Source: an uncultured Bacilli bacterium (GTDB taxonomy: Bacteria > Bacillota_I > Bacilli_A > RF39 > UBA660). From it: 9,160 nt of DNA. Shown piece after piece: positions 1-5,754 of the stretch. The translations under genes were made by a program, and so were the position numbers. Position 1 is the stretch's first letter, and every line of letters begins with the position of its first letter. The notes under the pieces are model-generated. The model saw only the letters and a list, made by a program, of their open reading frames with translations. It had not been told where the DNA came from and did no database searches. Where the stretch lies: positions 1 through 9,160 of the forward strand of contig CALVKK010000041.1 of assembly GCA_944332645.1 (NCBI GenBank), given 5' to 3'.

Positions 1-101
1 ATATTTAAACTATTAGAGAATGCTGCAAAACCTAAAGTTACTCCTACAACTGCTACGCATAATGCTATAACAGCAACTATTTTAGAACCTCTATTTTCCA
101 T
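1..101 (-). CDS. Exported protein with SipW-type signal peptide, N-terminus only (partial)
   Basis: Only the first 33 codons are in the window; the 3' part lies beyond position 1. The visible protein starts MENRGSKIVAVIALC, continues with a hydrophobic stretch (VAVVGVTLGFAAF) and then SNSLNI. A short basic head, a hydrophobic core with G-x-T-L-G-F-A-A-F and a following S-N resemble the signal peptides of TasA/camelysin-like proteins cleaved by the ER-type peptidase SipW; this assignment is family knowledge, not proof. The ATG at 99-101 is preceded by a strong Shine-Dalgarno AGGAGGTGA. The gene has its own promoter and is separated from efp by a terminator, so it is a new transcription unit. 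The function of the mature part cannot be judged. Confidence 0.7.
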   Translation of the reverse strand, partial: MENRGSKIVAVIALCVAVVGVTLGFAAFSNSLN

Positions 102-174
102 TTCCTCACCTCCTGTCTTTATACTATATTAAATTATGCACAATATACAATCCCTCATATATCATACAATTATG

Positions 175-203
175 ATTATACATGATTTTTTTAAAAATGT
201 AAA
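175..203 (-). promoter_or_regulatory. Sigma-A promoter of the SipW-type gene
   Basis: On the minus strand a -35 TTTACA (198-203) is followed by a 17-bp spacer and a perfect -10 TATAAT (175-180). Transcription would start near 168, giving a leader of about 67 nt before the ATG at 101. The short inverted repeat ATCATA-caat-TATGAT (161-176) touches the downstream edge of the -10 box; I attach no function to it. Confidence 0.7.
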
Positions 204-230
204 GAAAAAATAACATAATATATCATTTTG

Positions 231-262
231 AAATAAAAAAACTATTAATTTTAATTAATAGT
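231..262 (-). terminator. Rho-independent terminator after efp
   Basis: The inverted repeat ACTATTAATT/AATTAATAGT (241-262) begins in the efp stop codon and is followed on the minus strand by a run of T (read as A at 231-240 on the plus strand). The stem is 8-10 bp but almost all A-T, so it is weak by stem energy. Position and T-tract support termination of the rpmG-efp transcript. Confidence 0.65.
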
Positions 263-819
263 TAAGCTCTAGAATCGTACTTACCAGTACTTGTTGATAT
301 AATAATAACATCGCCTTGCTCAACAAATAAAGGTACTCTTACTACCAAGCCGGTTTCCAATTCAGCATCTTTAGTAGCATTATTGGTAGTATTACCCTTA
401 ACCGCAGGTTCAGTATGAATAACTTTTAATTCGACTTTATCAGGAAGTAATACGCCTAATAGTTCTCCTTCATAAAAACTTAAATCAACATTTAATCCTT
501 CTTTTAGGTAATTAACATCTTCACCCAATTGGTTTTTTGTTAACTCCACTTGTTCATATGTTTCCATATTCATAAAGTTATAAGAATCGCCTGAAGCATA
601 TAAAAACTGCATAGGTCTTTTTTCAATCATTGCTTTTTCCAATTTTGTGCCACTATTAAATGACTTCTCGGTAGTAGAACCCGTTCTTAAATTTCTTATT
701 TTCATCTTCACAAAAGCTGCACCTTTACCAGGTTTAACATGAGAAAACTCTAAAACCTGATAAATGTCGCCATCTAAAACAAAAGTAATACCATTCTTTA
801 TATCGTTTACGTTTATCAT
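262..819 (-). CDS. efp: Translation elongation factor P
   Basis: EF-P binds between the P and E sites of stalled ribosomes and promotes peptide bond formation at polyproline stretches. The 185-residue length is normal. An N-terminal KOW-like domain carries the loop HVKPGKGAAF, with the modifiable lysine at position 32, the same position as the 5-aminopentanol-modified lysine of B. subtilis EF-P. The middle and C-terminal OB domains follow, including the conserved run KDAELETGLVVRVPLFVEQG and the family ending near GDVIIISTSTGKYDSRA. The ATG lies 14 nt downstream of the rpmG stop codon, and the Shine-Dalgarno GGAAGGA begins right at that stop, so the two genes are cotranscribed. An epmA-type lysyl-modification gene is not visible here, as expected for a Bacilli-type EF-P. 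Confidence 0.97.
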   Translation of the reverse strand: MINVNDIKNGITFVLDGDIYQVLEFSHVKPGKGAAFVKMKIRNLRTGSTTEKSFNSGTKLEKAMIEKRPMQFLYASGDSYNFMNMETYEQVELTKNQLGEDVNYLKEGLNVDLSFYEGELLGVLLPDKVELKVIHTEPAVKGNTTNNATKDAELETGLVVRVPLFVEQGDVIIISTSTGKYDSRA

Positions 820-833
820 AATTTAGTCCTTCC

Positions 834-1001
834 TTATTTTTTTTCTTTATGATTTGTAGTTGTTTTACATTTTGGGCAATGTTTTTTCAACTCTAAACGT
901 TCTGTTGTATTGCGTTTGTTTTTTTCGGTACGATAATTTTCACTTTTACACTCAGCACATTGAAGAGTTATTCTTTCACGTGCTTCTCCTTTTTTAGCCA
1001 T
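834..1001 (-). CDS. rpmG: 50S ribosomal protein L33 (zinc-binding form)
   Basis: The 55-residue protein starts MAKKGEARERITLQC and is rich in Lys and Arg. Two CxxC pairs (Cys15/Cys18 and Cys42/Cys45) form the zinc ribbon of the C+ type of bacterial L33, the form used when zinc is available. The motif RTEKNKRNTTERLELKKHCP is typical of the family. The ATG at 999-1001 follows a strong AAGGAGGG Shine-Dalgarno. The gene lies 42 nt after the PBP stop and 14 nt before efp. In B. subtilis rpmGA lies in the same general region as pbpA. No second L33 copy is visible in the window. Confidence 0.95.
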   Translation of the reverse strand: MAKKGEARERITLQCAECKSENYRTEKNKRNTTERLELKKHCPKCKTTTNHKEKK

Positions 1002-1032
1002 ATTTTTTCCCTCCTTCTTAAAACACTATATA

Positions 1033-1060
1033 ATTATATCAAATTATTCATATAATTCAA
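1033..1060 (-). promoter_or_regulatory. Probable promoter of rpmG-efp
   Basis: On the minus strand TTGAAT (1055-1060), a 16-bp spacer and TATAAT (1033-1038) lie across the last codons of the PBP gene. Transcription would start near 1026, about 25 nt before the rpmG ATG. The -10 is perfect but the -35 matches four of six positions and the region is AT-rich, so read-through from the PBP gene could also supply rpmG. Confidence 0.5.
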
Positions 1061-3125
1061 AGTATTTTTGTGAAATTCGATAAGAAATAATTCGATTTAT
1101 TGGGGCCCTTGAATTGGATGAACCCTCTTTATAAAAAATATCAGGTGAAACAACAACAAATGAAACTTTAGGATCATCGTATGGAGCATAAGCTCCGAAA
1201 GTATTAGTCATTGTAGCAGTATCCACCACGCCATCACCATCAGCGTCAATAAAACTTTCACTAGTTCCTGTTTTCCCCGCAGCATTATATTTAGTGTTTA
1301 TAAAACTAACTCCTAAACCACTTGATGTCATAACGGCTCTAAATCCCTCTTGTATTCTAGATATATACTTATCTTCTAAATTAATTTTATTAAAAATAGT
1401 TGGGCTAACTTCATACAATAAATCAGTTAAGCCATCTTTAGTTGGATTATAGACTGCTTTTAAAAGATGAGGTTGAATACGGTATCCCCCATTAGCAATA
1501 GTATTAATATATTGACTTAATTGAATTGGTGTATAAGTATCATATTGCCCGATAGCAAAGTCTAGTAGATGTCCAGCTAATGTACTATTGCTAGTGTAAC
1601 CTAAACTTTCAACAGGCAAATCTATACCAGTTAAAACTCCCAAACCAAATTCATTAAAAGTTTCTCGATAAATATCAAAAGCTTCCGTATTAATATTTAA
1701 TTCTTCGTTATATTTATAATCGGCGCCACCAACTTTAATAGCTGTTAAAAATTGATAAACATTAGAAGAATACTTTAATGCTGAAACGTCGTCAAGCATT
1801 CCTAAGTTTGTCCAAGAACATTTTAAAGGTGTATTAGCAATTTTAATACAGGTATCGTTTCTTCTTTCGCCGATTTGTAAAGCTCCTGTCTTATAACCTA
1901 CAGCATTGGAAGCACCCTTAACAATCGAGCCAGCAGTTACTGGCGTAGTCACAATTCCTGGTGTGTAATCATAGACTTTATATTCGCCATTTTCCTCTAA
2001 AACTTGTTTCCCTGCCATCGCTAAAATTTCTCCTGTATTAGGATCACTGATAATTACAAAAGAACGATTATAATATTTGGTATTAGCATAATTTTTACCA
2101 TTTAAAACTTCTTCTTCCAAAATTTTTTCTACTTCTTGTTGTAATTGAATATCTATAGTTAAAACAATATCCTTACCACGGCTACCTTCATCAATTATTT
2201 TTTTAGTACCATCATTTAGAATTTGATAAACTGTTTTTTCACCCTTAAGTAAAGATTCGTACTGATACTCTAAATAACTAGTCCCTACTCGATCATTTAG
2301 ATTATAACCTAAGTTTAAATAATAATCTTTTAATTCATATGGTATACCACTTTCATTAGTCGATACATTACCCAAAATAGTCCTAAAAGTATCACCATAT
2401 GGATAAACTCGGTTCCAGTCGAGTCTGACGTCAAATCCCTTAATATTGTTAACATTTTCAGCAATTAAAGCATATTCTTTATCAGTTACATTTTCTTTTT
2501 TTATGACTTTCTCATCATAACTATAACCAACATTCATCAAGTAATAAATATAAGCTGCTAAACGATCAGTTGAAGTTAAAGTTGCTAACTCTTCTTCAGT
2601 GATTCTTTCTATTTTTAATTGTTCAATCTCAGATGTACTTAGCTTTCTTTCTTCAAGTAATTGCCATTCTTCATCTGTAATCTTACCATCAGCTAAATCT
2701 TTATTATTCAAAATCCAAAATTTTCTTAAGTTCTTATCGCTAATCTCGTTGTAATCTAAACTTATCATTTCAGCAACTTTATAAGCTGTTTTAATTTCTT
2801 CATTAGTTGTCACGCCTGATGGTTTCTTGTAATATATTACTTTAACTGCTTCATTATCAACGATCACATTACCATTTCTGTCATAAATTCTACCTCTTGG
2901 TGTACTAGTTGACGTTAGAATATTTTGACTTAATTGTTCAACCTTATGAACATAATAATCACCTTTTATAATTTGTACATAAAACAAATTTATACCTAAG
3001 ACTATCATTATGAAAATAATTGCAATAATTAAAATATTGTACCTTTTTTCGATTGTTTCTTTAATGTGTTTATTTTTTGTGTTACTGACATTATAAATTT
3101 TTTTGTATCGTTTTTGCTTTTTCAT
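1044..3125 (-). CDS. Class B penicillin-binding protein (PBP2/PBP2A-type transpeptidase)
   Basis: This membrane-anchored D,D-transpeptidase crosslinks peptidoglycan, probably for side-wall elongation with a RodA-type polymerase (inferred from similarity to B. subtilis PBP2A/PbpH). The 693 residues comprise a basic cytoplasmic head, one transmembrane segment at about 31-52, a PBP dimerisation domain starting near the RGRIYDRNG motif (77-85) with a long charged insertion (about 105-225), and a transpeptidase domain from about 350. All three catalytic motifs are present: SxxK at Ser400-Lys403, SxN at Ser453-Asn455 and KTGT at 618-621. There are no PASTA repeats. Just after KTGT lies DADGDGVVD (627-635), a calcium-loop-like segment. 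The gene starts inside the end of sodA with only a weak Shine-Dalgarno (AAGTAAG-like), suggesting translational coupling. No in-frame earlier start exists before an upstream stop. Confidence 0.95.
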   Translation of the reverse strand: MKKQKRYKKIYNVSNTKNKHIKETIEKRYNILIIAIIFIMIVLGINLFYVQIIKGDYYVHKVEQLSQNILTSTSTPRGRIYDRNGNVIVDNEAVKVIYYKKPSGVTTNEEIKTAYKVAEMISLDYNEISDKNLRKFWILNNKDLADGKITDEEWQLLEERKLSTSEIEQLKIERITEEELATLTSTDRLAAYIYYLMNVGYSYDEKVIKKENVTDKEYALIAENVNNIKGFDVRLDWNRVYPYGDTFRTILGNVSTNESGIPYELKDYYLNLGYNLNDRVGTSYLEYQYESLLKGEKTVYQILNDGTKKIIDEGSRGKDIVLTIDIQLQQEVEKILEEEVLNGKNYANTKYYNRSFVIISDPNTGEILAMAGKQVLEENGEYKVYDYTPGIVTTPVTAGSIVKGASNAVGYKTGALQIGERRNDTCIKIANTPLKCSWTNLGMLDDVSALKYSSNVYQFLTAIKVGGADYKYNEELNINTEAFDIYRETFNEFGLGVLTGIDLPVESLGYTSNSTLAGHLLDFAIGQYDTYTPIQLSQYINTIANGGYRIQPHLLKAVYNPTKDGLTDLLYEVSPTIFNKINLEDKYISRIQEGFRAVMTSSGLGVSFINTKYNAAGKTGTSESFIDADGDGVVDTATMTNTFGAYAPYDDPKVSFVVVSPDIFYKEGSSNSRAPINRIISYRISQKYFELYE

Positions 3126-3702
3126 AATTATTACTTACTTCACTAAAATTAACAATCGAAAAAAAATTATTTATATATTCGTCTTTGCGATTTTGATAAT
3201 CTAAATAATATGCATGTTCCCAAAGATCAATATTCATAAGTGGAATCAAACCATAAGAATATGGCGTATCTTGATTAGGAACATTGATTATTTCTAATTG
3301 ATTATTATTGTTCAAAACTAAAAACGTATATCCAGATCCGACCAATAAGTTGGCTTGCCTAATAAATTCTTCTTGGAAAGAATTAAAATCACCAAAATCT
3401 TCATTTATCTTATCGCTTAAGCTCGAGCTTAATTCACCAGAACCTAAAATGCTAAAATATAATTCATGATTTAAAACGCCACCTAAATTAAATAAAATAT
3501 TTCCCCTTTCAGCCAAAGGAAAAAGGTCAATATTAAAAACTAACTGTTCCTTAGTATAATCATAGTTATATTTTTTTAATAGTTCATTTAAATTGTCTAG
3601 GTATTTCTTATAATGTTTATTATAATGAATATTCATCGTATAACTACTTATGTATGGTTCATAAGCATCATAGAAATTTAATTCTTTTGCTTGATAATAC
3701 AT
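3091..3702 (-). CDS. sodA: Superoxide dismutase, Fe/Mn family (Mn-type signature)
   Basis: The enzyme converts superoxide to oxygen and hydrogen peroxide in the cytoplasm. The 203 residues carry the four metal ligands His26, His79, Asp159 and His163 (the last two in DLWEHAYYLDYQNRK), plus the conserved His30 and Tyr34. The outer-sphere glutamine appears at Gln144 in NQDTP with a glycine at 75, the Mn-type arrangement, whereas Fe-SODs carry the Gln near position 75. Usually conserved aromatic residues differ: the common GSGWxWL reads GSGYTFL (122-128), and NxxVWNH reads LGGVLNH. A strong Shine-Dalgarno, AAAGGAGGGG, precedes the ATG. The gene overlaps the PBP gene by 35 bp; sodA and pbpA are also near neighbours in B. 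subtilis. Metal preference is inferred from the signature residues only. Confidence 0.93.
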   Translation of the reverse strand: MYYQAKELNFYDAYEPYISSYTMNIHYNKHYKKYLDNLNELLKKYNYDYTKEQLVFNIDLFPLAERGNILFNLGGVLNHELYFSILGSGELSSSLSDKINEDFGDFNSFQEEFIRQANLLVGSGYTFLVLNNNNQLEIINVPNQDTPYSYGLIPLMNIDLWEHAYYLDYQNRKDEYINNFFSIVNFSEVSNNYEKAKTIQKNL

Positions 3703-3777
3703 AATTCCCCTCCTTTAATATTTTATTTAAATCTCATAACATTATTCTTCCTAACATATAATATTATAGGTGATAAG
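3703..3777. promoter_or_regulatory. Divergent promoter region sodA / DUF2624 gene
   Basis: This 75-bp AT-rich gap must hold promoters for both divergent genes. On the plus strand a perfect TATAAT lies at 3757-3762, 5 bp before the AGGTG Shine-Dalgarno, without a clear -35. On the minus strand TAAAAT (3720-3725) lies 5 bp before the sodA Shine-Dalgarno, again without a clear -35. The 12-bp palindrome TATAATATTATA (3757-3768) covers the plus-strand -10. Confidence 0.4.
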
Positions 3778-4032
3778 ATGAAAGAAAAACTAATCAGTGA
3801 ATATGTCAAACGAATGACTATTGATGATGTTAATAATTTTGCGTTAAAAAATGGAATTATCTTAAAAGATGATGAAATCAAACTAATCTATGATCATATT
3901 AAAACAAATTGGCACACAATCGTCTTTGGAAATCCACGTGGTATCTTAGATGATCTAAAAAGCAAATTAGATAATAACAGTTATCAAAAAATAGAAGCTT
4001 TATACGTTTATTTTAAAAATCGCTATTTATAA
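3778..4032 (+). CDS. DUF2624 / YqfT-like small protein
   Basis: An 84-residue, charged, predicted mostly helical protein with no transmembrane segment. It resembles the uncharacterised DUF2624 family (B. subtilis YqfT): a start with an M-T-x-D-D-V-x-x-F-A motif, then GIILKDDE, IKTNWHTIVFGNP and a helical end. The assignment rests on motif pattern and on its place beside nfo, as yqfS-yqfT in B. subtilis. The ATG at 3778 is chosen because AGGTG (3768-3772) sits 5 bp before it; an earlier in-frame ATG at 3691 has no ribosome binding site and would run antisense through the start of sodA. The last 10 bp overlap the end of the convergent nfo gene. The function is unknown. Confidence 0.7.
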   Translation: MKEKLISEYVKRMTIDDVNNFALKNGIILKDDEIKLIYDHIKTNWHTIVFGNPRGILDDLKSKLDNNSYQKIEALYVYFKNRYL

Positions 4033-4904
4033 TAATTTCTGATATCTGCAACCAAGTGTGGATTAAATTTTTTGTTTTTAATCATTGCAATTTCAAATTT
4101 ATAAGGAGGATAAATCCTATCCTTAGAATCATCATCTTTTGTTACATAAGGCGTTTCTAATATTTTAGGAATGTTTTTTAATTTGTCATGATATATTATT
4201 TTGATTAAATTGTCAAATCCTAAATTACCAAAGCCTATATTTTCATGACGATCTTTATGGCTATTAATTATATTCTTACTATCATTAATGTGGATACATC
4301 TTAAATGTTTTAAACCGATTATTTGGTCAAAATCATTTAGCACTTGATCAAAATTGCTGATATCATAACCAGCATCATTGATATGACAAGTATCTAAACA
4401 TACCCCAAGTTCATAACTAACACCATCAATAATTTGCTTTATTTCCTCAAAACTTTTACCTAGTTCTGTACCTTTACCAGACATCGTTTCTAAAAGGATC
4501 ATAACTTTACTTTTTCCCACTTGATTTAAATTATTAATTATATTTTGAATGCCTTCATTACCAGTCAGCTTAACACTATTGCCAGGATGTAGCACTAATT
4601 TATTTAATCCTAATTGTTCAACTCTTTTAATTTCTTCTTTTAAAAAAGTTACCGCAAAATCATTTTGGCTTGCCATATTAATAATATAAGGGGCATGAAC
4701 AATAATATCATTAGGATCAATGTTATTTTCTTTCATCAAACAGTATGCTTCCTTTGTTAACTCTGAATCAATTTTTTCCCTAACCGTATTTTGTGGAGCA
4801 CCTGTATAAAACATAAAAGTATTACTTCCATAACTTAAAGCTTCTTTAACACTACCCAATAGTTGCATATCCTTTTTAAAAGACACATGTGAACCTATTA
4901 TCAT
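4023..4904 (-). CDS. nfo: Deoxyribonuclease IV (endonuclease IV, AP endonuclease)
   Basis: This zinc-dependent AP endonuclease cleaves 5' of abasic sites in base excision repair. It is a 293-residue TIM-barrel protein of the AP endonuclease family 2. All nine trinuclear-zinc ligands can be placed: His70 (IIVHAP), His106 (LVLHPG), Glu139 (ILLET), Asp171 and His174 (LDTCH), His205 (IHIND), Asp218 and His220 (DRHENIG) and Glu250 (LETP). The ATG at 4904 is preferred: AGGAG at 4914-4918 lies 9 bp upstream, whereas the in-frame TTG at 4911-4913 directly abuts that Shine-Dalgarno. In B. subtilis the orthologue yqfS is spore-associated, which fits the nearby gpr, but sporulation control here is not shown. 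The gene has its own promoter behind a terminator and ends in UAG. Confidence 0.96.
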   Translation of the reverse strand: MIIGSHVSFKKDMQLLGSVKEALSYGSNTFMFYTGAPQNTVREKIDSELTKEAYCLMKENNIDPNDIIVHAPYIINMASQNDFAVTFLKEEIKRVEQLGLNKLVLHPGNSVKLTGNEGIQNIINNLNQVGKSKVMILLETMSGKGTELGKSFEEIKQIIDGVSYELGVCLDTCHINDAGYDISNFDQVLNDFDQIIGLKHLRCIHINDSKNIINSHKDRHENIGFGNLGFDNLIKIIYHDKLKNIPKILETPYVTKDDDSKDRIYPPYKFEIAMIKNKKFNPHLVADIRNYYK

Positions 4905-4924
4905 CTTCGTCAACTCCTAAATTA

Positions 4925-4953
4925 ATTATAATTGATATTTTAATTAAACACAA
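4925..4953 (-). promoter_or_regulatory. Sigma-A-like promoter of nfo
   Basis: TTGTGT (4948-4953), a 17-bp spacer and a perfect TATAAT (4925-4930) on the minus strand. The expected start near 4918 falls on the first base of the AGGAG Shine-Dalgarno, so the leader would have almost nothing upstream of the ribosome binding site. The -35 matches three of six positions and touches the preceding terminator. Confidence 0.55.
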
Positions 4954-4981
4954 GAAAAAATTGTCGATATTAAATCGACAA
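4951..4981 (-). terminator. Rho-independent terminator of the 236-residue gene
   Basis: A perfect 8-bp stem TTGTCGAT/ATCGACAA (4961-4968 and 4974-4981) with a 5-nt loop lies directly after the stop codon at 4982-4984. On the minus strand it is followed by six T (4955-4960). It separates this gene from nfo. Confidence 0.85.
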
Positions 4982-5692
4982 TTAAAATTTGATAACTTTT
5001 TGAAATCCAATACTTTTATCCCTTTTGTATTCTTCTAATTCAAAGCCATTAATAACAATATTACCACTTCTATCAACCCTTAATGAAAAATTATTAGCAC
5101 ATAATTGTTCTGTTAATGGAATTTTAGATTTATGCAAAGATCTTGAAATACGATAATCTCGACTATCTTTAGTACAAGAAAAAATAAGCATATTTTCTGC
5201 AATGAAAGATGCTTGTATATAATCTTTCATACATTTTTTAAAAAGATCTAATTTCTTTGCAGGAATAATAATCTCATTTTCAACAATATCCTTAAAATCG
5301 AAATTACCAGGATTTAATCCTACATTAAAACCTAACAAATCACTTATAATACCTGCAACATTTGTACTTAAAACTTCTGTTTTTTTAGCATTTGCTAACG
5401 ATAAATTTATTTTTCTCTCTAATATTTTAGATAGATATGCTATATCTTCCATAGTCAATCTTTTTTTACAAGTACCATAAACATCTGTAAGCAACACATC
5501 TAAATCGTTTTGTTTTAAAAATGTCTCAAGTTGTTCTAATAATTCGAAATTGTCAAATTTTTCATTGTTTTGAATTGGATTAATAAAATTAGGCTTTTCT
5601 ATCTGATTAGATAATAAATACGCTATTTTAAACTTTCCATTCAATCTCCCAACATATAATCTATCAATGTCATAAAATCGTAAACCATGCAT
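4982..5692 (-). CDS. Uncharacterised 236-residue cytoplasmic protein
   Basis: I do not recognise this family. The protein has no signal peptide and no transmembrane segment, is rich in Lys, Asn, Ile and Leu, and has four scattered cysteines with no CxxC or other metal motif. It starts MHGLRFYDIDRLYVGRLNGK, which reads like a beta-rich N-terminal module. A charged helical middle follows (about 45-110, including ELLEQLETFLKQND), then a Gly/Asn-rich segment (GFNVGLNPGNFDFKD), and the end has beta-like repeats around NFSLRVDRSGNIVINGFELEEY. No HTH or nucleotide-binding loop is evident. The ATG at 5692 follows GAGGGGGGA with an 8-nt gap. The gene is monocistronic, with a near-consensus promoter and a perfect terminator. 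It occupies the place next to gpr where B. subtilis has spoIIP, but shows no SpoIIP features (no N-terminal membrane anchor or amidase motifs). Confidence 0.8.
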   Translation of the reverse strand: MHGLRFYDIDRLYVGRLNGKFKIAYLLSNQIEKPNFINPIQNNEKFDNFELLEQLETFLKQNDLDVLLTDVYGTCKKRLTMEDIAYLSKILERKINLSLANAKKTEVLSTNVAGIISDLLGFNVGLNPGNFDFKDIVENEIIIPAKKLDLFKKCMKDYIQASFIAENMLIFSCTKDSRDYRISRSLHKSKIPLTEQLCANNFSLRVDRSGNIVINGFELEEYKRDKSIGFQKVIKF

Positions 5693-5698
5693 GGTTTA
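5681..5698. promoter_or_regulatory. 18-bp perfect palindrome over the start codon
   Basis: TAAACCATGCATGGTTTA reads the same on both strands over all 18 bp. It covers the ATG of the 236-residue gene (5690-5692) and reaches to 4 bp from its Shine-Dalgarno run. It may be a DNA operator bound by a dimeric repressor, or in RNA a 7-bp hairpin with UGCA in the loop, which would place the initiation codon at the hairpin tip. Chance origin is possible. Confidence 0.45.
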
Positions 5699-5709
5699 AA
5701 TCCCCCCTC

Positions 5710-5753
5710 AAAAAATACATGACATATTCTAGCATATTTTCAATTACATGTCA
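5710..5753 (-). terminator. Possible weak terminator of gpr
   Basis: TGACATGT (5746-5753, starting in the gpr stop codon) can pair with ATATGTCA (5720-5727) in RNA with one G-U pair, across an 18-nt loop, followed by six T at 5710-5715 on the minus strand. The long loop makes it weak, and the same inverted repeat also flanks the next gene's promoter, so it may instead be regulatory. Confidence 0.35.
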
Positions 5754-5754
5754 A
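5726..5754 (-). promoter_or_regulatory. Strong sigma-A promoter of the 236-residue gene
   Basis: A perfect -35 TTGACA (5749-5754) overlaps the gpr stop codon. After a 17-bp spacer comes TAGAAT (5726-5731), preceded by an extended -10 TGC. Transcription should start near 5719, leaving a leader of about 27 nt. This is the closest match to consensus in the window apart from the promoter at the left edge. Confidence 0.75.

Noticed and set aside
102..230. Riboswitch or small RNA in the leader of the SipW-type gene
   Set aside because: The region holds a good promoter, but beyond a 6-bp inverted repeat at the -10 edge I see no extended structure or known riboswitch motif.
3757..3768. TATAATATTATA as a PerR or Fur-type box controlling sodA
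   Set aside because: It lacks the central base and outer positions of the PerR consensus, and in such AT-rich DNA a 12-bp A/T palindrome over a -10 box is weak evidence.
3691..3777. N-terminal extension of the DUF2624 gene from ATG 3691
   Set aside because: It would run antisense through the sodA start, adds a hydrophobic stretch untypical of the family, and lacks a ribosome binding site; ATG 3778 has AGGTG at the right distance.
4905..4913. TTG start for nfo
   Set aside because: The TTG directly abuts the Shine-Dalgarno; ATG 4904 has correct spacing and gives the family N-terminus MIIGSHVS.
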